Numbered from the stretch's first letter, positions 8,614 to 17,863 are shown. The stretch: 64,000 bases of DNA from Ancylobacter sp. WKF20 (GCF_029760895.1 NZ_CP121679.1:3392001-3456000); one strand, 5' to 3'. Numbers and translations: made by a program. The notes: generated by a model from the letters alone, not told the origin.

Positions 8614-9096
8614 TCACAGCGTCCACGTGTGGAGCATGAAGGCGTTGTCGCGCCGGTGGACGAGGATGATGTCGAGCACGTCGAGCGGGCTGATCGGGAT
8701 GACGCCGGGGATCAGCGCGCCTTCGCCATGGCCGTAGAGCGCCTGCAGGGCGAAGCGGCAGGCATAGACCTTGCCGCCGTCATTGATGATCTTCTCGATG
8801 CGGCCGTTGAAGTTGAGATGGCCGGGAAACGCCTCGTCGCCGAGCTTGGGGAAGCCGCGCTGCACGCCGAGCGTGACGCCCGGCCCATAGAGCAGCACCG
8901 AGGTCTCGAAGCCCTTCTGGATCAGGCGCGAGGCCTGCAGCAGGTTGACGAGGCCGATCGAGCCCTCAAACGCCACGGTGTGGAAGGTGACGAGCGCCTT
9001 CTCGCCGGGGGCGGCTTTGACGTCCTCGAACTTCTTGTCCTCATAGTCGACCAGAACATCGCCCTTCTGGTGGGCCGGAACGGTAATGGTGGCCAT
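8614..9096 (-). CDS. MSMEG_0572/Sll0783-family nitrogen starvation response protein
   Basis: A 160-residue cytosolic protein beginning [13 protein letters not shown], with GAGGAG about 7 bases before its ATG at 9096. It is the usual first gene of Nit1C clusters. The segment [12 protein letters not shown] followed by a helix and SVLLYGPGV looks like the alternating strand-helix pattern of DsrE/F-like proteins, but I see no catalytic cysteine in the matching place. Cyanobacterial Sll0783 is induced by nitrogen starvation, and its loss affects polyhydroxybutyrate accumulation. The molecular function is unknown. Confidence 0.8.
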   Translation of the reverse strand: MATITVPAHQKGDVLVDYEDKKFEDVKAAPGEKALVTFHTVAFEGSIGLVNLLQASRLIQKGFETSVLLYGPGVTLGVQRGFPKLGDEAFPGHLNFNGRIEKIINDGGKVYACRFALQALYGHGEGALIPGVIPISPLDVLDIILVHRRDNAFMLHTWTL

Positions 9097-9449
9097 GTCG
9101 CTCTCCTCAGGTGAACAGGGGACCGGCGCTTGCCGGCTCACAGCCGAAGAATTGCAATCAATGTGCCAATTGATGGTTTGAACAAAGAATCAGCAAAACA
9201 ATCAATTTACATTCAATAATACATACAATCGAAACCCGGCCGGCTCTTTCTACCTGTTGAAAAAAGCGGCGGACGCTTAACGAAAAGGCCCGGCTTTGCA
9301 CGATTCCAGCGCAGGCGCCCGTGCGGCTTACGGGCAACTACCTATGCAGCAAGTTGTGGACCAGAGGTGACAGAGACCGGATGCAACATTATACAGTCAA
9401 TTCAGAACCGCATGGATTCGGCGCTCACGGGCGCCTGACGGATTGACCG
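9097..9449. promoter_or_regulatory. AT-rich divergent control region with repeated TCAAT boxes
   Basis: A 353-bp space between the nitrilase operon and the MocR gene, strikingly AT-rich at 9150-9230 compared with its surroundings. TCAAT occurs at 9158, 9202, 9213 and 9397, and its complement ATTGA at 9169. ATCAAT (9157-9162) and ATTGAT (9169-9174) form an inverted repeat, and the boxes at 9202 and 9213 are 11 bp apart, one helical turn. MocR regulators commonly bind such spaced repeats between their own gene and the target. I therefore propose these as operator half-sites; core promoter elements cannot be fixed by eye. Confidence 0.5.
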
Positions 9450-10835
9450 ATGGCCGACTGGATTCCCGACCTTTCCCGCTCCGACAAGCCGCGCTATCTG
9501 GCCATCGCGGACCTGATCGCCGACGACATCCGCGCCGGCCGCCTCGCCATTGGCGACCGTCTGCCGCCGCAGCGCAAGCTCGCGGCAAAGCTCGACATCG
9601 ACTTCACCACGGTGGCGCGCGGCTATGTCGAGGCGCAGAAGCGCGGCCTGGTGGAATCACGCGTGGGCCAGGGCACCTTCGTCACCGGCCTGCCCCGCCC
9701 CAAGGCCCGCCCCGCCTCGCCCGCGCGGCCCTCCAGCGTCGACCTGTCGATGAACCTGCCGCCCGAGCCGGACGATCCGGCGCTGATCGCGCGGATGCAG
9801 GAAGGCCTTGCCGAGGTCGGGCGCGATCTGGTAGCGCTGCTGCGCTATCAGGGCTTCGGGGGCACGCGGTCGGACAAGGACGCCGCCTCGGCCTGGCTCG
9901 GCCGGCGCGCGCTGGTGCCCTCGCAGGAGCGCATCTTCGTCACGCCCGGCGCACATCCGGCGCTGCTCGGCATTCTCGGTTTGCTGGCCAAGCCCGGCGA
10001 CACGGTGCTGTGCGAGGCCGTCACCTATCCCGGCGCGCGGGCGATTTCCGCCCAGCTCGGGCTGCGCCTTGTCGGCTTGCCGATGGATGCGGAGGGCATC
10101 GACCCCGATGCTTTCGCGCAGGCCTGCCGTGAGCAGGCCCCGAAGGCGCTCTACCTCAATCCGACCCTGCACAACCCGACCACGCTGACCATTCCCGAAT
10201 CGCGGCGCACCGCCATCGCTCAGGTCGCCCGGCGCTTCGGCGTGCCGATCGTCGAGGATGACGCCTATGGCTTCATCCCCGCCCATGGCCCGGCCCCGCT
10301 CGCCGCCATCGCGCCCGACCTCACCTGGCATGTGGCGGGCCTTGCCAAATGCATCGGCGCCGGGCTGCGCACCGCCTATGTCGTGGTGCCGGAGGCGCGG
10401 GCCGGCTACCCCTTCGCGGCGGCGCTGCGCACGGCCAATGTCATGAGCTCCCCGCTCACCGCTGCGCTGGCGACGCGCTGGATCGAGGACGGCACGGCCG
10501 ACACGCTGCTGCGCTTCATCCGCGCGGAGACGCAGGCCCGGCAGGCACTGGCAAGCGAGATCCTGCCCGCCGGCTCGTTCCGCGCCGACCCGCTCGCCTT
10601 CAATCTCTGGATCGACCTGCCCGAACCCTGGACCCGCTCGGCCTTTGTCGGCCACATGCGCACCACCGGTATCGGCGTGGTGGCGAGCGACGCCTTCACG
10701 GTCGGCGGCACGGCAAGCGAGGCGGTCCGCGTCTGCCTCGGCGGCCCGGCGAGCCGCGCGCAGATCCGCTCCGCGCTCGACTTCATGGCCCACGCGCTGG
10801 AGGAATCGCCGGAGGTCGTGTCGGCGGTGATGTGA
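9450..10835 (+). CDS. MocR-family regulator (GntR HTH plus aminotransferase-like domain)
   Basis: A 461-residue MocR/PdxR-type protein. Residues 10-80 form a GntR winged helix (YLAIADLIADDIRAGRLAIG...LPPQRKLA...GTFVTG). Residues 100-455 are a fold-type I aminotransferase-like domain. It has HNPT at 241-244, VEDDAYG at 268-274 and the predicted PLP lysine at about 300 in GLAKCIGAGLR. Such proteins use PLP, usually as an aldimine with an amino effector, to switch DNA binding. It is transcribed away from the nitrilase operon and is the obvious candidate regulator. This differs from the Fis-type activator described for some Nit1C clusters. Confidence 0.88.
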   Translation: MADWIPDLSRSDKPRYLAIADLIADDIRAGRLAIGDRLPPQRKLAAKLDIDFTTVARGYVEAQKRGLVESRVGQGTFVTGLPRPKARPASPARPSSVDLSMNLPPEPDDPALIARMQEGLAEVGRDLVALLRYQGFGGTRSDKDAASAWLGRRALVPSQERIFVTPGAHPALLGILGLLAKPGDTVLCEAVTYPGARAISAQLGLRLVGLPMDAEGIDPDAFAQACREQAPKALYLNPTLHNPTTLTIPESRRTAIAQVARRFGVPIVEDDAYGFIPAHGPAPLAAIAPDLTWHVAGLAKCIGAGLRTAYVVVPEARAGYPFAAALRTANVMSSPLTAALATRWIEDGTADTLLRFIRAETQARQALASEILPAGSFRADPLAFNLWIDLPEPWTRSAFVGHMRTTGIGVVASDAFTVGGTASEAVRVCLGGPASRAQIRSALDFMAHALEESPEVVSAVM

Positions 10836-10868
10836 GGGCCTATCAAGGGGCCAGCGCCACCAGGCCAC

Positions 10869-10967
10869 CGTCATGGCCGGGCTTGGCCCGGCCATCCACG
10901 CCTTCATTGCGTGAGAACGACATCTGACGAGCAAGTCGTGGATCCCCGGGCCAAGCCCGGGGATGAC
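10869..10967. repeat. Paired intergenic palindromic repeats
   Basis: Two palindromes in the 192-bp convergent gap between MocR and threonine aldolase. The first has core GGCCGGGCTTGGCCCGGCC (10874-10892). The second has core CCCCGGGCCAAGCCCGGGG (10944-10962). They are oppositely coloured members of the same family (GTCATGGCC... and GTGGATCCCC...GGATGAC) and recur together at 21.5, 43.5, 44.7 and 47.5 kb. Confidence 0.85.
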
Positions 10968-11027
10968 AAGGCGGGCAATGCTCGTCTGAGGTGCCCCCGC
11001 CGGGTGGCCTCGAAGCACGCAGCCCCT

Positions 11028-12080
11028 TCACACCGCCGCGCGCACGCCGGCGACGAACGCCTCCACATCCTCGCCCTTGGTGGCGAAGGAGGTGACGAGG
11101 CGGATGACGCCCGGGCCCCAGCGGTCCGAGTAGAAGCGGAAGCCCCGCGCCAGCAGCGCGTCGATGGTCGCCTGCGGCAGGCGCACGAACAGCATGTTGG
11201 CTTCCGCCGGCTCGATGATCTCGATGCCGGCGATGGCGCGCAGCCCCGCCTCCAGCCGCCCGGCCATGGCGTTGGCGTGGCGGGCATTGGTGAGCCAGAG
11301 ATCGTTCTCCAGATAGGCGTCCATCTGCGCCGCGAGGAAGCGCATCTTGGACGTGAGGTGCCCCGCCCGCTTGCGGCGGAAGGCCATTTCCTGCGCCTTC
11401 GCCGGATCGAACAGCACGACAGCCTCGACGCCCATCGCGCCATTCTTGGTGGCGCCGAAGGAGAGCACGTCCACCCCCGCCTTCCACGTCATCTCGGCCG
11501 GCGTGATGCCGAGCGCCACCAGCGCATTGGCGAAGCGCGCGCCATCCATATGCAGCGTCAGCCCGGCGGCACGGGCAACAGTGCCGATCTCGTTCAGATG
11601 ATCGCGTGAATAGAGCGTGCCGAGCTCGCTCGCCTGGGTGATCGACACGCAGGCCGGCTGGACCCCATGCACGTCGCCCTTGTTCATCTGCGCGGCAGAA
11701 GCGAGCGCCTGCGGATCGAGGAGGCCGCGCGCGCCGGCCACATGCACAAGGCGCGCGCCGGCGCCGAAGAACTCCACCGCGCCGCACTCATCCTTCTCGA
11801 TATGTGCGTCGCCATGGCAGAGCACCGCGCCCCAGGGCGGGGTGAAGGTGGCGAGCGACAGCGCATTGGCCGCCGTGCCGGTGGACACAAGGAACACCGC
11901 CACCTCGCGCTCGAAGACCTCGCTCAGCCGTTGCTCGACGCGGGCGGAGATCGCATCGGCGCCATAGGAATACATGGCTCCGACATTGGCGGCGGACAAA
12001 GCGGCGAGGATGTCGGGCGAGACGCCCACGCCATTGTCGCTGGCGAAATAGGGCGGGGCGGCGGAGGACGTATCGGACAC
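11028..12080 (-). CDS. ltaE: Low-specificity L-threonine aldolase family protein
   Basis: A 350-residue PLP enzyme, fold type [12 protein letters not shown] holds the PLP lysine at about 212, [12 protein letters not shown] at 176-187 contains the conserved Asp-Gly-Ala-Arg of threonine aldolases, and [12 protein letters not shown] is the phosphate-side loop. It cleaves threonine/allo-threonine to glycine and acetaldehyde, or runs in reverse. Proteins of this length are also annotated as beta-eliminating lyases, so specificity is not certain. The start is taken as GTG at 12080, just before the conserved YFASDNGVG; no in-frame ATG fits. It is divergent from the kinase fusion at 12267. Confidence 0.85.
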   Translation of the reverse strand: MSDTSSAAPPYFASDNGVGVSPDILAALSAANVGAMYSYGADAISARVEQRLSEVFEREVAVFLVSTGTAANALSLATFTPPWGAVLCHGDAHIEKDECGAVEFFGAGARLVHVAGARGLLDPQALASAAQMNKGDVHGVQPACVSITQASELGTLYSRDHLNEIGTVARAAGLTLHMDGARFANALVALGITPAEMTWKAGVDVLSFGATKNGAMGVEAVVLFDPAKAQEMAFRRKRAGHLTSKMRFLAAQMDAYLENDLWLTNARHANAMAGRLEAGLRAIAGIEIIEPAEANMLFVRLPQATIDALLARGFRFYSDRWGPGVIRLVTSFATKGEDVEAFVAGVRAAV

Positions 12081-12151
12081 GGGGGGAACCTGAGGGCTGG
12101 ACGGGGCTGGCGCATTCCTAATCCCGCGCACCCGCGCCGCCCATTCAATTT

Positions 12152-12200
12152 TGAGCATTTTCGAGCGAAGTGGGTACCGGTTCGCGTGAAGAAAATGCGT
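12152..12200. repeat. Rhizobiales-type palindromic repeat (GCATTTTC/GAAAATGC)
   Basis: GCATTTTC at 12155-12162 pairs with GAAAATGC at 12191-12198 around a 28-bp interior containing GTACCGGTTCGCGTGAAG. The layout and internal text match a palindromic element scattered through many Rhizobiales genomes. It lies in the divergent gap between threonine aldolase and the kinase fusion. Confidence 0.6.
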
Positions 12201-12266
12201 GAGGGCAAAAGCTCCAGCCGCAACCTTACCGATGGCGGGGCAGCAGCCGGGAGCTAGACTGGCGCC

Positions 12267-13826
12267 ATGAGCACGCCCGCCGTTTCCCCCGCCCATGTCG
12301 TCGCCGATCAGGAGCCGGTTTTCGCCCTGCTGGCCGATCCGGCAACGCATGGGCTCGCTGACACCGTGTCCCGGATCGACACCCATGGCGCGGCCGTCTT
12401 CCTCGCGGGCCATGACGTCTACAAGGTGAAGCGCGCCGTGCGTTTCCCCTTCATGGACCTGTCGACACTGGACAAGCGCCACGCCGCCTGCGCGCGCGAG
12501 CTGGAGGTGAACCGGGCGACCGCGCCCGGCCTCTATCTCGACCTGGTGCCGATCCGCCGCGACGGGGCCGGGCTGCGGCTCGGTGGCGACAAGGGCACCA
12601 TTGTCGAATGGGCGGTGCATATGCGCCGCTTCGACGAGCACGCGACGCTGGATCGTCTACCCGCCGACGCCCTCACGCCGGCGCTGATCGACGCGCTGGC
12701 GCGAGCCGTCCATGCCGCTCATGAGCGGGCGCCCCGCCATGTCGAGGTCGATTCAGCCGGCGAACTCGCCAAGGTCGCGAGCGGCATCGTCGCCGGGCTG
12801 CGCGAGAGCCCGGATATCTTCGCCCCGCCCCGCGTGGCGGCGCTTGCGACGGCGTTCACCGACCGTCTGGCGCGCCTGTCCCCTCGGCTTGACCGACGCG
12901 CCCGCGCGGGCGAGGTGCGGCGCGGCCATGGCGATCTGCATCTGCGCAACATCGCGCTGATCAATGGGGCGCCGGTGCTGTTCGACGCGCTGGAATTCGA
13001 CGAGGCGCTGGCCACCACCGACCGGCTCTATGACCTCGCCTTCCTGCTGATGGATCTCGGCCAGCGCGGGCTGACCCTTCCGGCCAATCGGCTGCTCAAC
13101 CGCTATCTCGCCGCCGGCGGTGACGCCCCGCCCTATGACGGGCTGGCCGCCCTGCCGCTGTTCCTCGCCTTGCGCGCCGGTATCCGCGCGCAGGTGACGG
13201 CGGCGGCGCTGGCGCTGCGCGACGGCCCGGCGAAACGGGCGGCCGAAGCCGAGGCCCTCGCCTATCTCGGCCATGCCGAGACGGCGCTGGCGCCCCGCCC
13301 CGCCCGGCTGGTCGCGGTCGGTGGCCTCTCCGGCACGGGAAAGAGTACACTCGCCACCCGGCTCGCCCCCGCCATTGGCCCGCTGCCCGGCGCGGTGCAT
13401 TTGCGCAGCGATGTCGAGCGCAAGCGCCTCGCCGGGGTGGGGGAACTCGACCGCCTGCCGCCGGATGCTTATACGCGGGAGGTGACCGAGGCGGTCTATG
13501 CAACGCTGCGCGAGCGCGCCCGTGCGGTGCTGGCCGCCGGCCATGGCGTGATCGTCGATGCCGTCCACCAGCGCGACGACGAACGCGCCGCCATCGAAGA
13601 CGTGGCGCGCGAGGCGGGCGCGGCCTTTACTGGCCTGTGGCTCGAGGCGCCGCTCGACACGCTCACCGCCCGCGTCGAGGGGCGGCGGGGCGATGCGTCG
13701 GACGCCACGGCCGCCGTGATGGCGCAGCAGGCGGCGCGCGATTGCGGCAGCGTCCGCTGGCACCGCCTCTCCACTGCCGGTGGCAAGGAGGCGACGCTGG
13801 TCGAGGCCCGGCGCCTGTTGCCCTAG
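12267..13826 (+). CDS. Bifunctional APH-like phosphotransferase / P-loop kinase fusion
   Basis: A 519-residue two-domain protein. Residues 1-340 resemble aminoglycoside phosphotransferase-type kinases: HGDLHLRN at 221-228 is the Brenner catalytic loop, and LFDALEFDE at 238-246 supplies the metal-binding acid. Residues 345-519 are an AAA_33/gluconate-kinase-like P-loop domain with Walker [11 protein letters not shown] at 352-361. The arrangement is a widespread conserved bacterial fusion of unknown substrate; I would not infer antibiotic resistance. It stands alone between a divergent aldolase and a convergent metal ATPase, whose stop overlaps this gene's last codons by 4 bp. Confidence 0.85.
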   Translation: MSTPAVSPAHVVADQEPVFALLADPATHGLADTVSRIDTHGAAVFLAGHDVYKVKRAVRFPFMDLSTLDKRHAACARELEVNRATAPGLYLDLVPIRRDGAGLRLGGDKGTIVEWAVHMRRFDEHATLDRLPADALTPALIDALARAVHAAHERAPRHVEVDSAGELAKVASGIVAGLRESPDIFAPPRVAALATAFTDRLARLSPRLDRRARAGEVRRGHGDLHLRNIALINGAPVLFDALEFDEALATTDRLYDLAFLLMDLGQRGLTLPANRLLNRYLAAGGDAPPYDGLAALPLFLALRAGIRAQVTAAALALRDGPAKRAAEAEALAYLGHAETALAPRPARLVAVGGLSGTGKSTLATRLAPAIGPLPGAVHLRSDVERKRLAGVGELDRLPPDAYTREVTEAVYATLRERARAVLAAGHGVIVDAVHQRDDERAAIEDVAREAGAAFTGLWLEAPLDTLTARVEGRRGDASDATAAVMAQQAARDCGSVRWHRLSTAGGKEATLVEARRLLP

Positions 13827-16111
13827 CCGGCGCCATTCCCCTTCCAGCCGAGCAGCCGCAGGGCGTTCGCGGTCACCAGCACGGTCGCGCCGGTATCGGC
13901 GAGAATGGCCGGCCACAGCCCGGTGACGCCGATAATGGTGGTCACCAGGAACACCGCCTTCAGCCCGAGGGCGAGGGTGATGTTCTCATGGATGTTGCGC
14001 ATGGTCTGGCGCGACAGGGCGATCATCGCCGCGACGTCGCCGACGCGCCCATGCAGCACCGCCGCTTCCGCCGTCTCCAGCGCCACATCCGTGCCCCCGC
14101 CCATGGCGATGCCGACATCGGCGGCGGCAATAGCGGGCGCGTCATTGATGCCGTCACCGACCTTGGCGACGGTAAATCCCTCGCGCTTCAGCTCGCCGAC
14201 GATGCGCTGCTTGTCGGCCGGCATCAGCCCGGCGCGGACCTCGATACCGAGGTCGGTGCCCACCGCCTGCGCGGTGCGCTCATTGTCCCCGGTCAGCATC
14301 ACCGTGCGGATGCCCGCGGCCTTGAGCGCCGCAAGGCCCGACGCCGCATCCGCGCGCGGCTCGTCGCGCAGGGCGAGAAGGCCCGCCACCGCGCCATCCG
14401 CCACCAGCACGGCGACGGTCTTGCCGGCCGCGTTCAGGCGGGAAATAGACGCCTGCTGATCGGCCGTCAGCGGGGCCCGCGCGGCGGCCGCCTTGGGCGA
14501 GCCAAGGAACAGCGCCGCGCCCTCCACCGTGCCGCTCACACCCTCGCCCCCCAGCGCCGCCGCCCCGCCGACCTGCGGGATCGACAGGCCGCGCGCGGCG
14601 GCCTCATTGAGGATGGCGCTCGCCAGCGGGTGGCTGGAGCCCGCCTCCAGCGCGGCGGCGCGGGCGACGAGTGCCGCCTCATCCCCGGCAAAGGCGATGA
14701 CGTCCGTCACCTTCGGCTTGCCCTCGGTCAGCGTGCCGGTCTTGTCGAGCGCCACCGCATTGACGAGGCGCAGCCGCTCCAGCACCGCGCCGCCCTTGAT
14801 CAGCAGGCCGCGCCGCGCCCCGGCGGCGAGACCGGCGGCAATGGCAGCCGGGGTGGAGATCACCAGCGCGCAGGGGCAACCGATGAGCAATATGGCGAGG
14901 CCCTTATAGATCCACTCATCCCACGCCGCGCCAGCGAGCAGCGGCGGCATCACGGCGACGAGCGCGGCGAGCAGCACCACGAAGGGCGTGTACCAGCGGG
15001 CGAAACGGTCGATGAAGCGCTCGGTCGGCGCCTTGCTCTCCTGCGCCTCCTCCACCAGCCGCACCACGCGGGCAATGGTGTTGTCGGAGGGCTCGGTCGT
15101 GGCACGTATGGTCAGCGCCGCCTCACCATTCACCGTGCCGGCGAACACGGCGTCACCGACCGCCTTGGAGACGGGAACGCTCTCGCCGGTAACGGGCGCC
15201 TCGTTCACGGAACTCACGCCTTCGGTCACCAGGCCGTCGGCCGGGATGCGCTCGCCGGGCCGCACGAGGATCAGCGCGCCGATGGTGAGGCTCTCGGCCG
15301 GCACCTCGCGCGTCGTGCCGTTCTCGATCAGCCGCGCGGTCTTCGGCACCAGCGCGGTCAGCGCGCGGATGCTGGCGCGGGCGCGGCCGGCGGCGACGCC
15401 CTCCAGCAATTCGCCGATGAGGAACAGCACCACCACGGCGGCGGCTTCCTCGGTGGCGCCGATGATGACCGCGCCCACAGCGGCGATGGTCATCAGCATC
15501 TCGATGGAGAAGGGCGTGCCAGCGAGCGCCGCCATCACCGCGCGGCGGGCGACCGGCAGCACGCCGACCAGCAGCGCGGCGATGAAGAACAGATGCGCAT
15601 AGGCCGGGATCAGGTGGCCAAGGCCATAGGCGAGACCCAGCGCGAGGGCGCAGGCCAGCGTCAGCCGCGCCTTGCCGCTCTGCCACCACAGCCGGTCGGT
15701 CGGCAGGTGATTATGGGCGTGGCCGGGCGCCTCAAGAGCGGGCACGGTGGTGGTGCTCACATGTCCGGCATGGTCGTGGCCGCCACCATGGGCATGGTCG
15801 TGGCCGTCGTGGTCATGACCTGCGTGGTCATGATGCTCATGATCGTGCCCGGCGCATCCGGCGTCGGCGGACGGCGCGGGCTCCGCCGTCGGGGCGCCCG
15901 CGAGCGGCACGATGCCATAGCCGAGGCCGGCGACGCGCTTTTCCAGCACGGCAAGGTCGGCCCCGTCATGCTCGACGGTCAGCGTGCCGGCGGTCACCGA
16001 GACCGACACCTCCGCCACTTCCGGCAGCCGGCGCACCGCCGTGTCGATCTTGGTGGCGCAGGACGCGCAGTCCATGCCGTCGATACGGTAGCGGGTTTTC
16101 AGCAGGGCCAT
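13823..16111 (-). CDS. Heavy-metal P1B-type ATPase, ZntA-like (Zn/Cd/Pb export)
   Basis: A 762-residue P1B ATPase. An N-terminal HMA domain carries GMDCASC (12-18), followed by a His/Asp-rich loop at roughly 85-130. Then come transmembrane helices with the CPC metal site (GCPCALVISTPAA, about 411), the phosphorylated DKTGTLTEG (about 459), a TGDN hinge and VGDGINDAPA. CPC with a histidine-rich N-terminus fits Zn/Cd/Pb exporters of the ZntA/CadA group. It exports metal from cytosol to periplasm using ATP. It is divergent from a MerR regulator across 76 bp holding a MerR-type operator, so metal induction is expected. The stop overlaps the convergent kinase gene by 4 bp. Confidence 0.93.
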   Translation of the reverse strand: MALLKTRYRIDGMDCASCATKIDTAVRRLPEVAEVSVSVTAGTLTVEHDGADLAVLEKRVAGLGYGIVPLAGAPTAEPAPSADAGCAGHDHEHHDHAGHDHDGHDHAHGGGHDHAGHVSTTTVPALEAPGHAHNHLPTDRLWWQSGKARLTLACALALGLAYGLGHLIPAYAHLFFIAALLVGVLPVARRAVMAALAGTPFSIEMLMTIAAVGAVIIGATEEAAAVVVLFLIGELLEGVAAGRARASIRALTALVPKTARLIENGTTREVPAESLTIGALILVRPGERIPADGLVTEGVSSVNEAPVTGESVPVSKAVGDAVFAGTVNGEAALTIRATTEPSDNTIARVVRLVEEAQESKAPTERFIDRFARWYTPFVVLLAALVAVMPPLLAGAAWDEWIYKGLAILLIGCPCALVISTPAAIAAGLAAGARRGLLIKGGAVLERLRLVNAVALDKTGTLTEGKPKVTDVIAFAGDEAALVARAAALEAGSSHPLASAILNEAAARGLSIPQVGGAAALGGEGVSGTVEGAALFLGSPKAAAARAPLTADQQASISRLNAAGKTVAVLVADGAVAGLLALRDEPRADAASGLAALKAAGIRTVMLTGDNERTAQAVGTDLGIEVRAGLMPADKQRIVGELKREGFTVAKVGDGINDAPAIAAADVGIAMGGGTDVALETAEAAVLHGRVGDVAAMIALSRQTMRNIHENITLALGLKAVFLVTTIIGVTGLWPAILADTGATVLVTANALRLLGWKGNGAG

Positions 16112-16149
16112 GGCATCACCTCTCGCCTCTTGTGCTGCGATGGGCGGCA

Positions 16150-16183
16150 CCCTAATTCCTCTAGTGACTAGAGGAGCAAGTGG
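16150..16183 (-). promoter_or_regulatory. MerR-type operator in a 19-bp-spacer promoter of the metal ATPase
   Basis: A 19-bp palindrome, TCCTCTAGT-G-ACTAGAGGA (16157-16175), has perfect 9-bp arms. On the minus strand it lies between a -35-like TTGCTC and a -10-like TAGGGT separated by 19 bp. This is the over-long spacer that MerR-family activators correct by DNA untwisting. The CTCTAGT..ACTAGAG core resembles CadR/PbrR operators. It should drive the ATPase at 16111 in response to Zn, Cd or Pb. Confidence 0.75.
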
Positions 16184-16187
16184 GAAA

Positions 16188-16652
16188 ATGAGGACAGGCG
16201 AGGACGGTCCCTTCACCATTGGCGAGGCAGCGCGGGTGAGCGGGGTGAAGGTGCCGACCATCCGCTATTACGAGTCCATCGGCCTCTTGCCCCGCCCGCC
16301 GCGCACCGAAGGCGGCCGGCGGGCCTATGACGGGGCGGATCTGCGCCGCCTCGCCTTCATCCGCCATTCGCGCGAGCTGGGCTTCGAGATCGAGGCGATC
16401 CGCACGCTGCTGCATCTACAGGACGATCCCGACCAGTCCTGCGCCGCCGCCGACGCCATTGCCCGCCACCGGCTGGAGGAGGTGGAGCGGCGCATCGCCG
16501 GCCTCAAGGCCCTGAAGACCGAATTGGAGCGGATGATCGAAGGCTGCGCCCATGGACGGGTCGACCAGTGCCGGGTGATCGAGACGCTGGCGGATCACGA
16601 TCTTTGCCGCCACGATCATCACGCCCCCGCAACGGCGGTGCCCACGCACTGA
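16188..16652 (+). CDS. MerR-family metal-responsive regulator (ZntR/CadR/PbrR-like)
   Basis: A 154-residue MerR protein. The winged helix at 8-75 includes IGEAARVSGVKVPTIRYYES and GLLPRPPRTEGGRRAY. A dimerisation helix spans about 90-118. Metal ligands are likely Cys85 (QSC), Cys120 and Cys128 (CAHGRVDQC), plus Cys140 and a terminal CRHDHH segment. The 7-residue spacing between the last two loop cysteines falls between those of CadR and ZntR/PbrR, so the cognate metal among Zn, Cd and Pb is open. The ATG at 16188 gives the usual N-terminus. It is divergent from its probable target. Confidence 0.9.
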   Translation: MRTGEDGPFTIGEAARVSGVKVPTIRYYESIGLLPRPPRTEGGRRAYDGADLRRLAFIRHSRELGFEIEAIRTLLHLQDDPDQSCAAADAIARHRLEEVERRIAGLKALKTELERMIEGCAHGRVDQCRVIETLADHDLCRHDHHAPATAVPTH

Positions 16653-16708
16653 CGGGCGCGGCATACTGCGCGGGCGAATCGCCCGCCCGCGCGGCCGGGC
16701 CAGCACGG

Positions 16709-17764
16709 ATGAGCGCCATGAACGCGTCGATCACACAGGTAGCCACCAGCCCCGAGGGCGAGGCGATCGAGGAAGTCACGCTGCACGGGCCGGATGGCAC
16801 GCGGGCGCGGGTGCTGAGCTGGGGCGCGACGCTGCGCGATCTGGAAGTCCCGCTGATCGACGGGCGGCTGCGCCGTGTCGTGCTCGGTTTCGAGGACGCG
16901 GCGAGCTACATCGCCAACCCGCCCTATCTCGGCGCCACCTGCGGGCGCGTCGCCAACCGCATCCGCGACGGGCGCTTCACCCTCGACGGCACCACCTACG
17001 ATGTCGGCCGCAACGAGGCGGGGCGCACCCATCTGCATGGCGGCGCGCGCGGCTTCTCGCACCGGAACTGGCGGATCGAGATGGCAAGCGCCGACGCGGT
17101 GACGCTGGTGCGCCGCTCGCCCGATGGCGAGGAAGGCTATCCGGGCACGCTGGATCTACGCTGCACCTATCGGCTCGAGGCCCCCGCGACGCTCGCCATT
17201 ACGATGACCGCGACCACCGACGCGCCGACGCCGGTAAACCTCGCCCACCACTCCTATTTCACGCTCGATCCGGCCGGCTCGGTGCGTGAACTGGAGGTCG
17301 AGATCGCCGCGCAGCATTACACACCGGTCGATGCCGATCTCATTCCGACCGGCGACATCGCCCCCGTGGCGGGCACGCCCTTCGACTTCACCACGCCACA
17401 GCGCCTCGACGCGCGCGGCACCTTTTACGACATTAATTACGCGCTGGACGGCGCCACGGGTGGCGCGCCGCGTTTCGCCGCCCGCGCGGTGAGCGCCCGG
17501 TCGGGCTTGCAGCTTGAAGTGTTCACCGACGCACCGGGGCTTCAGCTCTATGACGGCTTCCACCTCAAGCCGACACGGCATGGACTTGGCGGCCACCGCC
17601 ACGGGCCCCATGCCGGGCTGTGCTTCGAGGCGCAGACCTTCCCCGATGCGGTGCATCAGCCGGGCTTCCCCTCCCCCTGGCTGAAGCCCGGCGAGACCTA
17701 TAGCCAGGCGACGCAATACCGCTTCGGCGGGCGGAACCTGCGGCCAAGCGACGGGGAGAGGTAA
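16709..17764 (+). CDS. Aldose 1-epimerase (mutarotase), GalM-like
   Basis: A 351-residue galactose mutarotase-fold protein. GATLRDLEVPL and GATCGRVANRI near the N-terminus, NLAHHSYFTL (catalytic His) and FEAQTFPDAVH near the C-terminus (catalytic Glu) are the standard GalM motifs. It interconverts alpha and beta anomers of aldoses in the cytosol. ATG at 16709 is chosen; ATG at 16718 is also possible. It follows the MerR gene in the same direction, 56 bp away, but has no obvious functional link to metal resistance. No sugar operon surrounds it. Confidence 0.9.
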   Translation: MSAMNASITQVATSPEGEAIEEVTLHGPDGTRARVLSWGATLRDLEVPLIDGRLRRVVLGFEDAASYIANPPYLGATCGRVANRIRDGRFTLDGTTYDVGRNEAGRTHLHGGARGFSHRNWRIEMASADAVTLVRRSPDGEEGYPGTLDLRCTYRLEAPATLAITMTATTDAPTPVNLAHHSYFTLDPAGSVRELEVEIAAQHYTPVDADLIPTGDIAPVAGTPFDFTTPQRLDARGTFYDINYALDGATGGAPRFAARAVSARSGLQLEVFTDAPGLQLYDGFHLKPTRHGLGGHRHGPHAGLCFEAQTFPDAVHQPGFPSPWLKPGETYSQATQYRFGGRNLRPSDGER

Positions 17765-17863
17765 ATAAGTAGCGAGCGGCGCGTCTGACCTTCCACCACC
17801 CGGCGCGACGCGCTATGCAAGTCATGCGAGCAGCAGGTGCAAGCTGCTACCGGGCGGCATTCC

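Noticed and set aside
10869..10967. Bidirectional terminator between MocR and threonine aldolase
   Set aside because: The palindromes are members of the dispersed repeat family and lack U tracts, so a dedicated terminator cannot be claimed.
12267..13826. Aminoglycoside resistance gene
   Set aside because: Although the N-terminal domain is phosphotransferase-like, the fused P-loop domain marks a widespread conserved family of unknown substrate, with no link to resistance.
13637..16171. An 844-codon plus-strand frame opposite the metal ATPase
   Set aside because: Composition is Arg/Gly/His-rich shadow; the ATPase on the minus strand has every P-type motif.
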